A DNA stretch of 64,000 nucleotides. It comes from Chromatiales bacterium (GTDB taxonomy: Bacteria > Pseudomonadota > Gammaproteobacteria > Steroidobacterales > GCA-2729495). The notes under the pieces were generated by a model. It was not told the DNA's origin and searched no databases. It was given only the letters and a program-made list of their open reading frames with translations. Positions 19,762 through 30,341 of this stretch are shown piece by piece. The translations under genes were made by a program, and so were the position numbers. The stretch's first letter is position 1. Each line of letters begins with the position of its first letter. The stretch covers positions 1 to 64,000 of the forward strand of contig JAEUPZ010000033.1 in the NCBI GenBank assembly GCA_016789885.1. Reading direction: 5' to 3'.

Positions 19762-19895
19762 TCCCGGGCCTCTCCTGTGCCTGCATTCCGGATCAGGCGG
19801 CTTCTGCCCCCCCGTGGACCCTTACCGGCCGGCCGCCGGCGGCCAGTCACCTGAACCCACCTCCGGCCCGCCGGTCGCGGCCCGCCGAGGGCAGC

Positions 19896-21347
19896 TCAGG
19901 ACCGCCAGAACACCGGGCTCACCAGCACCAGCAGCGTGAAGACCTCGAGGCGGCCCACCAGCATCGCGACGATGCAGACCCACTTGGCGAAGTCGTTGAC
20001 CTGCGTGAAGTCATAGGCCGCGAGGCCGAGGCCCGGCCCCATGTTGTTGATGGAGGTGGCGAGCGCCGCGAAGGCCGTGACCTGGTCGAGACCGCTGCCC
20101 ACGAGCAGCAGGAGCATGGCCCCGAACAGGATGATGTAGGTCACGCAGAAGCCCCAGACGCCGTCGACGACCCGCTGGGGCACGACTGCATTGCCGAGCC
20201 TGACCGGCACTTCGGCCGCCGGGTGCACGAGCCGGCGGATCTCCCGCACGCCCTGGTTGTAGAGCAGCAGCCACCGCACCACCTTCATGCCGCCGCCGGT
20301 GGAGCCCGCGCAGCCGCCGATGAAGCCGATCAGGATCAGCGACAGCGGCAGGGCGCCGGGCCACTGGTCGAAGCCCGTGGCGGTGAAGCCGGTGCTCGTC
20401 ATGAAGGACACGAAGTGGAACACGGCGTGGCGCAGCGCGCCGCCGGCACCTTCGTAGTGGTTGAAGGCCCAGAGATAGGCCGCGGCCGCCAGCGACACGA
20501 CCACGAGGATGAGCACGTAGGCGCGGAACTCGGCATCCCGCCAGTACAGCCTCGGGCTGCGGCCGCGGAACGCGACGAAATGCAGGCTGAAGTTGGCGCC
20601 TGCCAGAAACATGAAGACGACGCAGATGGCCTCGATCATGGCACTGTCGAACCACGCGATGCTGGCGTCGTGCGTCGAGAAGCCGCCCGTGGCGAGCGTC
20701 GCAAAGGCGTGGCAGACGGCGTCGAAGGGCGTCATGCCGGCCAGCCAGAAGGCGAGTCCGCAGGCTGCCGTCAACCCGACATAGATGAGCCAGAGGGCCC
20801 GGGCCGTCTCGGTGATGCGTGGCGTGAGCTTGCTGTCCTTCATGGGGCCGGGCGTCTCGGCCCGGTACAGCTGCATGCCGCCCACCCCCAGCATCGGCAG
20901 GATCGCCACGGCCAGCACGATGATGCCCATGCCACCCAGCCAGTGCAGCTGCGCGCGGAAGTACAGGATCGAGCGGGGCATGGCGTCGAGGCCGGTCAGG
21001 GCCGTCGCCCCGGTGGTCGTCAGGCCCGAGACGGTCTCGAAGAAGGCGTCGGTGACGGAGAGCTGGGGATCCGTGAGGAACAGCATTGGCACGGCGCCGA
21101 AGGTGCCGAGGCCCAGCCAGAACACCGCCGCCACGAGGAACCCGTCCCGCAGCCGCAGCTCGCGCCGGTCGTTGCGGGCCGGCGCCCAGATGACGAGGCC
21201 CGCCCCGAAGGTGATGGCGAGGCCCAGCAGGAAGGCCGTCGCCTCGCCGTCGGCATAGAACAGGGATACCGCGAGCGGCGGCAGCATCGTGATGCTGTAA
21301 AGCATCAGGAGCAGGCCAAGGATCCGCTGGACGACGGTCAGGTGCAT
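19896..21347 (-). CDS. trkH: Trk potassium uptake system membrane subunit TrkH
   Basis: 483-residue channel-like subunit made of four membrane-pore-membrane repeats. The selectivity-filter glycines are visible in TTTGATAL, LATGGFSTHD, MTSTGFTATG and the fourth repeat around NNMGPGLG. Start ATG 21347 gives LTVVQRILGLLLMLYSITMLPP, a typical TrkH N-terminus. It works with TrkA, whose gene is 39 bases upstream. Confidence 0.94.
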   Translation of the reverse strand: MHLTVVQRILGLLLMLYSITMLPPLAVSLFYADGEATAFLLGLAITFGAGLVIWAPARNDRRELRLRDGFLVAAVFWLGLGTFGAVPMLFLTDPQLSVTDAFFETVSGLTTTGATALTGLDAMPRSILYFRAQLHWLGGMGIIVLAVAILPMLGVGGMQLYRAETPGPMKDSKLTPRITETARALWLIYVGLTAACGLAFWLAGMTPFDAVCHAFATLATGGFSTHDASIAWFDSAMIEAICVVFMFLAGANFSLHFVAFRGRSPRLYWRDAEFRAYVLILVVVSLAAAAYLWAFNHYEGAGGALRHAVFHFVSFMTSTGFTATGFDQWPGALPLSLILIGFIGGCAGSTGGGMKVVRWLLLYNQGVREIRRLVHPAAEVPVRLGNAVVPQRVVDGVWGFCVTYIILFGAMLLLLVGSGLDQVTAFAALATSINNMGPGLGLAAYDFTQVNDFAKWVCIVAMLVGRLEVFTLLVLVSPVFWRS

Positions 21348-21386
21348 GGCAATCCGCGCTGGTAGGTGCCCACGGGGGGCGTGCGC

Positions 21387-22748
21387 TCAGGTCCTGAAGA
21401 GGCGCTCGACCTGGTCCATCTGGCGTCGGTCGGCGACGAACAGGATCAGGTGGTCATCCGGCTCCACCACGGTGTCGTGGTGGGCCTGCAGCACGTCGTC
21501 GCCGCGCACGATGGCGTTGATGGTGGCGCCCCGCGGCAGCGGCACATCCTCGACCTTGCGCCCGACCACCCGGGAGGTGGCCGGGGTGCCCCTGGCGATG
21601 GCCTCGATCGCCTCGGCCCGCCCCCGGCGCAGCGGGTGCACCCGCACCATGCCGGCCTGGCGGACGAACGCCAGCAGGTGGCCGAGCGTGATCTGCGGCG
21701 GCGAAATGCCGACGTCGATGCGTGGGCCCTCCACGAGCGATGCGTAGGACGGCCGGTTGATCAGCGCCATGACCTTCTTGCAGCCGAGCCGCTTGGCCAG
21801 CATCGCCGAGAGGATGTTGACCTCCTCGGCGTTGGTGAGCGCGGCGAACACGTCGGCCTGGTCGATGTTCTCCTCGAGCAGCAGCTCCTCGTCGGCGGCG
21901 TCGCCCGTCAGGACGATGGCTTTCGTCAGGCGCTCGGAGATCATGCGGGCGCGCTCCCGGGAACGCTCGATGACCTTGACCTGGTTGGTGTTCTCCAGCG
22001 CCTGGGCGAGACGGAAGCCGATGTTGCCGCCGCCGGCGATGAAGACGCGGCGCACCGGGTCTTCGCGCTGGCGCATCTCGCGCATGACGGCACGGATGTC
22101 GTCCCGGGCCGCGACGAAGAAGACCTCGTCGTTCTCGAGGATCTGGGTCTTGCCGTCGGCCGGCACCTCGCGGCCGTCCCGGTAGATGGCGGCAATGCGC
22201 GTCTCAATGTCCGGGATGTGCTCCTTGAGCGTCCGGATCTCGTTGCCGACCAGGGGTCCGTCCTTCTGCGCCCGGGCACCCACCAGCCGGACCCGGCCAT
22301 CGGCGAAGTCCAGCACCTGGAAGGCCCCCGGGTAGCGGATCAGCTGCTCGATGTAGCGGGTCACCAGCTGCTCGGGGCTGATGCACAGGTCGACGGGGAT
22401 CTGGTTCTCGCCGAAGAGGCCCGGGGTCCTCATGTAGTCGCCCGACCGGACCCGCGCGATCTTGGTCGGCGTGCGGAACAGCGTCCAGGCGACCTGGCAC
22501 GCGATCATGTTGACCTCGTCGCTGTCGGTCAGGGCGATCAGGATGTCGGCCGAAGCGGCGCCGGCCCGCTCGAGCGCCTCGGGGGACGACGCGTTGCCGA
22601 CGACGGTGCGGATGTCGAGCCGGTCCTGCAGCTCGCGGAGCACCGCCGGGTTGCGGTCGAGCAGCGTGACCTCGTTGGCCTCCTCGCGGGCCAGGTGGTA
22701 GGCGGCGGTGGACCCGACCTGCCCGGCGCCGAGGATCAGGATCTTCAT
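21387..22748 (-). CDS. trkA: Trk potassium uptake regulatory subunit TrkA
   Basis: 453-residue peripheral membrane protein that gates TrkH. It has two tandem RCK units: the first begins LILGAGQVGSTAAYHLA, the second VFIAGGGNIGFRLAQAL; each has a Rossmann NAD-binding domain followed by a TrkA-C domain. The gene lies directly downstream of uvrD (7-base gap) and upstream of trkH. Confidence 0.95.
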   Translation of the reverse strand: MKILILGAGQVGSTAAYHLAREEANEVTLLDRNPAVLRELQDRLDIRTVVGNASSPEALERAGAASADILIALTDSDEVNMIACQVAWTLFRTPTKIARVRSGDYMRTPGLFGENQIPVDLCISPEQLVTRYIEQLIRYPGAFQVLDFADGRVRLVGARAQKDGPLVGNEIRTLKEHIPDIETRIAAIYRDGREVPADGKTQILENDEVFFVAARDDIRAVMREMRQREDPVRRVFIAGGGNIGFRLAQALENTNQVKVIERSRERARMISERLTKAIVLTGDAADEELLLEENIDQADVFAALTNAEEVNILSAMLAKRLGCKKVMALINRPSYASLVEGPRIDVGISPPQITLGHLLAFVRQAGMVRVHPLRRGRAEAIEAIARGTPATSRVVGRKVEDVPLPRGATINAIVRGDDVLQAHHDTVVEPDDHLILFVADRRQMDQVERLFRT

Positions 22749-22755
22749 GGCCGGC

Positions 22756-24930
<2,175 letters not shown>

Positions 24931-24950
24931 GGCGACGGGAGTCTAGCAGC

Positions 24951-25958
24951 TCAGTTGCCGCGGCACGTCCACACGGACACGGGCTGGCCGAACAGGTCGC
25001 GCGCTTCCGTGGCCTCGCACCGCTCGATGCCGGCGGGCGGGCTGATGGGCACCGGCGAGCTGCCGCAGGGCAGGCGGTCGTAGAGGCCCTGCTCGGTGCC
25101 GAAGACGGGCGGCAGGTCGCCGGCGGGCGCGCCGCGGGCCGTGAGGTCCGCCATGATCGCCAGCGACTGTCCGCAGGCCCGCGTGACGGTCTCCGCCGGC
25201 AGGTCGCGCGCCGAGGTCTCGATCCAGGCGAGCGTCGAACGGTCGATCACGCCGGGACCGTACTGGCGGACCGCCGCCAGCGACCAGGCCAGCGCATCGC
25301 CGCGCAGGTCGCGGCTCTGGTCGCCGCCGCGCACCCGACGGAGCTGGTCGGCCAGCTGCTCGTCGACGCCGACGCCGTCGGCCGGGAACTGCGCGAGCGC
25401 CCGCATCGTGGAGCTGATGGCCAGCATGGCGGCCGCCGAGCCCTGGCCTGCGGCACGGCTGTAGTCCTCGATGGCGCCGGCGGGATCCTTCTGCAGCCTG
25501 TTGCCGGCCAGCGTCTGCAGGGCACCCACGTCGCCGCTGGCGGCGAGGTTGGCCAGGGTCGCGGGATCGAGCGTGGCGTAGTACTCGCCGCGGGACTGGC
25601 CCGGCGTGAGTCCCGTGAGGTTCATGGGGTCAGGCCCCAGGAAGCCGCGCCGCTCGCGCCAGGCCTGCAGGTCGGCGATGGCACGGTCCGGATCGAGGCC
25701 CCGGGCCTTCAGCAGGGCCGCCAGGTCGTCCCGGCCGCGCAGGCTAGCCCCGGTGGCTGGCGCCGGCGAGGAAGCCTTCGGCGGCGGTCGCTGCACGGCG
25801 GGTTCGGGCGCCGTCGCGGGAGCCGGCGGTGGTGCTGGCGCGGGCGGCGCTGCGACCACGGGCTCCGGCTCGGGTGCTGACTGCCGCCAGGGCTGCAGCC
25901 AGGCGAGCGCCGCCACCAGCAGCAGCAGTGCGACGACGACCAGCGTGCTGCGCGACAT
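24951..25958 (-). CDS. Conserved hypothetical membrane-anchored protein with Pro-rich linker
   Basis: 335-residue protein not assigned to a named family. It has an N-terminal signal anchor (about residues 5-20), a Pro/Ala/Glu linker (about 28-68) and a soluble C-terminal part. The segment LAASGDVGALQTLAGNRLQ to AIEDYSRAAGQGSAAAML looks like one or two Sel1/TPR-type helical hairpins. Four Cys near the C-terminus (PCGSS, ERCEA, TCRGN and ACGQS) could form disulfides in the periplasm. It sits between ctaA and uvrD on the same strand. Confidence 0.65.
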   Translation of the reverse strand: MSRSTLVVVALLLLVAALAWLQPWRQSAPEPEPVVAAPPAPAPPPAPATAPEPAVQRPPPKASSPAPATGASLRGRDDLAALLKARGLDPDRAIADLQAWRERRGFLGPDPMNLTGLTPGQSRGEYYATLDPATLANLAASGDVGALQTLAGNRLQKDPAGAIEDYSRAAGQGSAAAMLAISSTMRALAQFPADGVGVDEQLADQLRRVRGGDQSRDLRGDALAWSLAAVRQYGPGVIDRSTLAWIETSARDLPAETVTRACGQSLAIMADLTARGAPAGDLPPVFGTEQGLYDRLPCGSSPVPISPPAGIERCEATEARDLFGQPVSVWTCRGN

Positions 25959-25978
25959 GGCAGGGTGCGGCGCGGGGC

Positions 25979-27019
25979 TCACGCCGCCGCGCGACGACCG
26001 GCAGGACCGGACCGGATGGTCGCGTGCAGCAGGTTCACGACGGCCAGCAGCAGCAGTGCCGCGACGGCGTTGTGGGACGTGGCCAGCGGCAGCGGCAGGC
26101 CGAACCAGACGATGCCCACGCCGATGGCCACCTGCAGCACGACGGCCGCGCCCACGGCCGCGGCGCCGGTGCGGACGGCGGCCGGCCAGCGGGGCCTGCC
26201 GAAGTACCAGGCGACGGCGCCGAGCACCGTCAGCGCCGTGAGCGCGCCAAGACGGTGCACGAAGTGGATGGCCACCCGCGACGGCGCATCGAGGACGCCG
26301 AACTCGTAGTTGATGCCGAGGCCCCGCCACAGCACGAAGCCCTCGGCGAAGTTGGCCTCGTCGGGCCACCACTGGCCCTGGCAGGTCGGGACGTCGGGGC
26401 AGGCCAGCGCGGCGTAGTTCGAGCTCGTCCAGCCGCCGAGGGCGATCTGGCCCGCGAGTACGGCGAGCCCCACCACCACCGGCCAGACGGGCACGCCCAC
26501 CGCGTTCCGGGCAGCTGGCCGGCGCTCCTCCAGCAGCAGCCACGCGAGGATGGCCAGCGTCGTCAGCCCGCCGATCAGGTGACCCATGACCACCAGCGGC
26601 TTCAGCAGCAGGGTGACGGTCCACATGCCGAGCAGGCCCTGGAAGCACACCACCGCCAGCAGGGCGACCGGTACGCGCCGGGGCTGCGTCGGATCGCGAC
26701 GGTTCAGCCACGCGGCCACGACGACGGCGATGATCGAGAGCCCCAGCGTCGTCGCGAGGTAGCGGTGCACCATCTCGCGCCAGGCCTTGCCGTCCTCGAT
26801 GGGGCGCTCGGGGTAGAGCAACTGGGCGGCGTCGCGCCGGGCGTCGTCGCCGGGCAGGACGAGGTGGCCGTAGCAGCCCGGCCAGTCGGGGCAGCCAAGG
26901 CCCGCGTCGGACAGGCGCACGTAGGCGCCGAGCACGATGACGGTCAGCGCCAGCGCCACGCCGACGGCCAGCGCGCGCCGGTACCACCGCCGGGCCGGGG
27001 AGACGGTTCGCGCTTCCAT
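25979..27019 (-). CDS. ctaA: Heme A synthase
   Basis: 346-residue eight-helix membrane enzyme (COX15/CtaA) that converts heme O to heme A for cytochrome c oxidase. It has the conserved GAYVRLSDAGLGCPDWPGCYG motif in two parts (GAYVRLSDAG and GCPDWPGCYG), the Glu/His heme ligand region MVHRYLATTLG, IGGLTTL, the second-half QIALGGWTSSNYAALACPD and IHFVHRLGAL. It starts one base after the stop of the Sco-like gene. No heme O synthase (ctaB) gene follows. Confidence 0.93.
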   Translation of the reverse strand: MEARTVSPARRWYRRALAVGVALALTVIVLGAYVRLSDAGLGCPDWPGCYGHLVLPGDDARRDAAQLLYPERPIEDGKAWREMVHRYLATTLGLSIIAVVVAAWLNRRDPTQPRRVPVALLAVVCFQGLLGMWTVTLLLKPLVVMGHLIGGLTTLAILAWLLLEERRPAARNAVGVPVWPVVVGLAVLAGQIALGGWTSSNYAALACPDVPTCQGQWWPDEANFAEGFVLWRGLGINYEFGVLDAPSRVAIHFVHRLGALTALTVLGAVAWYFGRPRWPAAVRTGAAAVGAAVVLQVAIGVGIVWFGLPLPLATSHNAVAALLLLAVVNLLHATIRSGPAGRRAAA

Positions 27020-27020
27020 G

Positions 27021-27611
27021 TCAGCCGATCCGCGACGCCTTGAGCAGCAGGCTGAGGTCCTTGTGCAGGTCCTTCATCGGCGTGCCGGCCGGGAAGCGCA
27101 TGATCACGTTGCCCAGCGGGTCGGCGACGTAGACGGCCCCGGCGCTGCCCGGGCCAAGGGCGGCATCGAGGGCGGCGCGGGCAGGACTGCCCGCCTCGAC
27201 CGTGACGATGCCCGGATGCTCGCGGGCCATGAACTCCGCCGGCGGCAGGGCGCCCGTGGGCACCAGCACGCGCTGGACCCGGGACATCTCCTTGCCTAGC
27301 GCCCGCCGCACCTGCCGCGTGTGATAGAGCGACTCGCGGCACGCATCGCCGCAGTCGCCCGCGGTGACCTCGATCAGTGACCACTTGTCGTGGAAGGTGA
27401 AGGCGGTGCCGTCGCCGGTGCGGAACTCGGTGCCGGGCAGCGTCGACGGTTCCGCCAGCAGCTCGCCGTGGGCGACGCTGCGCGCGGGCCGGAACTCGTT
27501 GCCGCCGAACACGTACATCAGCGTCGCGGCCACGAGCGGGCCGAAGAACAGCAGCACCAGCAGGACCGGCGTGAGGCGGCTGGCGTGGGGACGGGCGGTG
27601 GTGGTGTTCAT
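27021..27611 (-). CDS. Sco/thioredoxin-fold protein of the oxidase cluster
   Basis: 196-residue membrane-anchored protein with one N-terminal helix (about residues 14-32) and a periplasmic domain resembling Sco1/PrrC. The two Cys form C-G-D-A-C (87 and 91), the Sco spacing CxxxC but without the following Pro. The position between surf1 and ctaA is the usual place of a copper-delivery or thiol-reductase accessory for cytochrome c oxidase. The start overlaps the surf1 stop (ATGA). Assignment is by motif and context. Confidence 0.75.
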   Translation of the reverse strand: MNTTTARPHASRLTPVLLVLLFFGPLVAATLMYVFGGNEFRPARSVAHGELLAEPSTLPGTEFRTGDGTAFTFHDKWSLIEVTAGDCGDACRESLYHTRQVRRALGKEMSRVQRVLVPTGALPPAEFMAREHPGIVTVEAGSPARAALDAALGPGSAGAVYVADPLGNVIMRFPAGTPMKDLHKDLSLLLKASRIG

Positions 27612-28330
27612 GAGCTTGGTGCGCGGCGGCGTAGCGACAGGACGACCCAGAGCACGACGGCCGTCAGCCCCAGGCCCGCCCATTGTACGGCGTAGCCGAG
27701 GTGGTGTTCGGGCCCGAACTCCGCCGGGGACCAGTCGCGGCGGAAGCCATCGGGGGCCGACGGGTCTAGCAACAGCTGGTAGTCGCGCACCCGGTAGCCG
27801 AGCTCGGCGCTCGCCGCAGCAGCGTCCGGGAAAAAGAGCCGGCGGGGCCACGGCGCCGACGCCGGCCCCGGCGGTGCCGCGAGCCGCACACTGGGCTGCG
27901 GCAGCCGGTCGATACGGCCGCTGATGGTCACGTCGGCCGCGCCGAGGGCGACATCGGGCAGCCGGCTGCGGTCGCCGTCGGCCGGGACCCAGCCCCGGTT
28001 GACCAGTACCGCCGAGCCGTCCACCAGCCGCAGCGGCGTCAGGACGTGATAGCCGGGCCGGCCATCGGCCGGGATGTTGTCCAGCAGTATCTGGTGCCCG
28101 CCGTCGTAGCGCCCGCTCAGGCTGACCCGGCGGTACCGCAGCGCGCCCGCCGCGCCGTCCGGCGGCAGCTCCGTGAGGGCGTCGCCGGTGTCGCCGGCGG
28201 CGAAGGCCGCGAAGAGGACCTCCTTCTCGGCTGCGCGGTCCAGCTGCCAGCGCGCCGCCGTTCCCGCCACGGCCAGTGCCGCCGCGACCAGCACGGGCGA
28301 CCACCAGGGACGGAAAAGCCTTGTGAACAT
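27608..28330 (-). CDS. SURF1 family cytochrome c oxidase assembly protein
   Basis: 240-residue protein with an N-terminal and a C-terminal membrane helix flanking a periplasmic domain. The SURF1 features WQLDRAAEKE, RRVSLSGRYD, GYHVLTPLRL and VNRGWVP, and the C-terminal HLGYAVQWAGLG, are all visible. SURF1 assists heme a insertion into subunit I. Its stop overlaps the Sco-like gene start. Confidence 0.93.
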   Translation of the reverse strand: MFTRLFRPWWSPVLVAAALAVAGTAARWQLDRAAEKEVLFAAFAAGDTGDALTELPPDGAAGALRYRRVSLSGRYDGGHQILLDNIPADGRPGYHVLTPLRLVDGSAVLVNRGWVPADGDRSRLPDVALGAADVTISGRIDRLPQPSVRLAAPPGPASAPWPRRLFFPDAAAASAELGYRVRDYQLLLDPSAPDGFRRDWSPAEFGPEHHLGYAVQWAGLGLTAVVLWVVLSLRRRAPSS

Positions 28331-28387
28331 GCGAATGGACCGCTAGCGTGACGGGGCCGCCCATGCGGCCGTCCGTGGATCGAGACC

Positions 28388-28606
28388 GTGCCCCCGCTCT
28401 TCAGGTATGCCGTGCTGCTGCTGCTGCTCGCCATCGTGGCGAGCCTCTTCTCGGGGCTGTTCTACATCGGCCAGGACCAGCAGGGCTCCCGGCGGGTGGT
28501 CAACGCACTGACGGTGCGGATCACCCTGTCGGTGCTGCTCTTCCTGCTGCTGATCGGCGGGTACTTCGCGGGATATCTGCAGCCCCACGGGCTGATGGGG
28601 CGCTGA
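28388..28606 (+). CDS. DUF2909 twin-helix membrane protein
   Basis: 72-residue protein made almost wholly of two membrane helices (about residues 5-25 and 43-66) joined by a loop containing GQDQQGSRRVVNALTVRI. This is the DUF2909 pattern, commonly found among cytochrome c oxidase genes of Gammaproteobacteria and probably an assembly or stability factor, which is inference from location. It starts with GTG and runs opposite to the rest of the cluster, divergent from surf1 and convergent with ctaE. Confidence 0.8.
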   Translation: MPPLFRYAVLLLLLAIVASLFSGLFYIGQDQQGSRRVVNALTVRITLSVLLFLLLIGGYFAGYLQPHGLMGR

Positions 28607-28624
28607 GGGCGGCGGGGCGGGACT

Positions 28625-28667
28625 GCGGGCCATGGCCGGTGCGGTCGCGCACCCGGCCACGGCCCGC
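28625..28667. terminator. Long hairpin between convergent DUF2909 and ctaE genes
   Basis: Near-perfect stem of 7+7+4 base pairs: GCGGGCC/GGCCCGC, TGGCCGG/CCGGCCA and TGCG/CGCA, separated by one mismatch and one bulge, with a four-base loop (28644-28647). It lies in the 67-base gap between two convergent genes. No U-run follows on either strand, so bidirectional termination is likely but not of classical form. Confidence 0.55.
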
Positions 28668-28673
28668 GTGACG

Positions 28674-29561
28674 TCAGAGCCAGTAGACGAAGATGAACAG
28701 CCCCAGCCACACCACGTCGACGAAGTGCCAGTACCAGGCCACGCCCTCGAAGCCGAAGTGCCGGTCGGGGGTGAAGTGGCCGCGAATGCAGCGGAACCAG
28801 ATGACCGTCAGCATGATCGCGCCGATGGTCACGTGCAGGCCGTGGAAGCCCGTCAGCATGAAGAACGTGCTGCCGTAGATCCCGGAGCCCAGCGTGAGGT
28901 TCAGCTCGGTATAGGCGTGGATGTACTCATAGGCCTGGAAGCCCAGGAAGATGAAGCCGAGCAGCACCGTCGCCAGCAGGAACAGGTTCAGCTGGGCGCG
29001 GTTGCCGGCCTTCAGGCCGTGGTGGGCGATGGTGATCGTCACGCCCGACAGCAGCAGCAGCGCCGTGTTCAGCGCCGGCACGCCCCACGGGCCCATGGTC
29101 TGGAAGTTGCCGCCCACCGCTTCCGGCCCGTTCGACGGCCAGGCGCTCTCGAAGGACGGCCACAGCACCGCGTTCGTCACGGCGTCGCTGCCCTCGCCAC
29201 CGAGCCACGGCAGCGAGAACTGGCGGGCGTAGTACAGCGTGCCGAAGAAGGCCGCGAAGAACATCACTTCGGAGAGGATGAACCACATCATCCCCATGCG
29301 GAACGACTTGTCGACCTGCCCGTTGTAGTAGCGGGCCTCGCTCTCGCGGATGACCTCGCCGAACCACAGGAACATCATCACGATGACCACCGCGGCGCCG
29401 AGCAGCGCCACGACGGTGCCGGACCCGCCGTTCAGCAGGATCGATACGCCGATGAACAGCGTGAAGAGGCCGATGGAGCCCATGATCGGCCACGTGGTGC
29501 CGTGGGGGACGTAGTACTTGGGTTCACCCGCGGCGGTGCCGGCGGTGGGTGCGTGGGCCAT
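28674..29561 (-). CDS. ctaE: Cytochrome c oxidase subunit III
   Basis: 295-residue seven-helix subunit of the aa3-type oxidase. It has the opening YYVPHGTTWPIMGSIGLF, the conserved Glu region MWFILSEVMFFAAFF, LTGFHGLHVTIGAIML and the terminal WYWHFVDVVWLGLFIFVYWL. It stabilises the catalytic core and is encoded downstream of ctaD and cox11, in the standard order. Confidence 0.95.
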   Translation of the reverse strand: MAHAPTAGTAAGEPKYYVPHGTTWPIMGSIGLFTLFIGVSILLNGGSGTVVALLGAAVVIVMMFLWFGEVIRESEARYYNGQVDKSFRMGMMWFILSEVMFFAAFFGTLYYARQFSLPWLGGEGSDAVTNAVLWPSFESAWPSNGPEAVGGNFQTMGPWGVPALNTALLLLSGVTITIAHHGLKAGNRAQLNLFLLATVLLGFIFLGFQAYEYIHAYTELNLTLGSGIYGSTFFMLTGFHGLHVTIGAIMLTVIWFRCIRGHFTPDRHFGFEGVAWYWHFVDVVWLGLFIFVYWL

Positions 29562-29621
29562 GGCTCTGGTTCCTCAGCGTTGGCGGTGGTGAGACTCGTG
29601 CAGTCGCGCCCGGGCGTGCCG

Positions 29622-30161
29622 TCAGGACGCGCCGGCCGGGGACTGGAAGAAAGTGTACGTAAGCGTCAGCCGGTCGATGTGCTGCGGCAGGTCGGGGTCG
29701 ACCATGAACTGCAGCCCCATGTCGCGCCCCTCGCCGCCGTCGAACGGCTGCGGCGTGAAGCAGAAGCATTCGGTCTTCTTGAAGTACTTCGCGGCGGTGC
29801 CCGGTGCGACCCGCGGGATGGCCTGGCCGACCAGGCGTGACGTGGTCAGGTTCCGGGCGAAGAAGGTCGTGTCGTAGAGCTGCCCCGGGTGGACCTCCAT
29901 CGAGACCGTCGCGGGGTGGAACTCCCAGGTGGCCTGCTCGTTGCGGATCGCGACGAACTCGACGACCACGGTCCGGTCCGCGTCGATCTCGCCGGCGACT
30001 GCCACCGCGGCGACGTCTGATGTGCGGCCGCCGATGCCGGCGATCCGGCACACGGCGTCGTAGATGGGCACCAGCAGGAACCCGAAGCCGAACATCGCCA
30101 CGGCCGACGCGCCGAGCTTCACGGCGAGGCGGCGGGCGGCGGGTGCGCGGGGGTCGGCCAT
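29622..30161 (-). CDS. ctaG: Cytochrome c oxidase assembly protein CtaG/Cox11
   Basis: 179-residue copper chaperone that builds the CuB centre of subunit I. One N-terminal helix (about 15-33, GASAVAMFGFGFLLVPIYD) is followed by a periplasmic immunoglobulin-like domain. The copper-binding motif ECFCFTPQPF is present, and RTVVVEFVA and the YTFFQ end match the family. It lies between the 48-residue small protein and ctaE. Confidence 0.94.
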   Translation of the reverse strand: MADPRAPAARRLAVKLGASAVAMFGFGFLLVPIYDAVCRIAGIGGRTSDVAAVAVAGEIDADRTVVVEFVAIRNEQATWEFHPATVSMEVHPGQLYDTTFFARNLTTSRLVGQAIPRVAPGTAAKYFKKTECFCFTPQPFDGGEGRDMGLQFMVDPDLPQHIDRLTLTYTFFQSPAGAS

Positions 30162-30183
30162 GGTCGGGCTGGGTGGCGCCGTG

Positions 30184-30330
30184 TCAGCTGCGCAGCGCGG
30201 TGGCCGCGATGAAGCCGACGTAGAAGACCACGGCGAGCAGGCCCAGCAGCCAGGCGGTGCGCCGGATGCGCCGGGCGACGACGGCGTCGTCGTCGCCCGG
30301 CCGGGACGGGTTGCGGGGGGCTGCTGCCAC
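30184..30330 (-). CDS. Small single-helix cytochrome oxidase-associated protein
   Basis: 48-residue protein starting at GTG 30330, with a charged N-terminal half (VARRIRRT) and one membrane helix (WLLGLLAVVFYVGFIAAT). Such a small protein between ctaD and cox11 is a recurring feature of proteobacterial oxidase operons and is often called a small assembly protein. Its stop is 22 bases before the cox11 start, and it begins 11 bases after the ctaD stop, which supports a real gene. The exact role is unknown. Confidence 0.65.
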   Translation of the reverse strand: MAAAPRNPSRPGDDDAVVARRIRRTAWLLGLLAVVFYVGFIAATALRS

Positions 30331-30341
30331 GCTCGTGCGCC

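Noticed and set aside
24951..26987. 678-codon minus-strand frame
   Set aside because: It joins an out-of-frame reading of ctaA to the true 335-codon hypothetical gene that starts at 25958.
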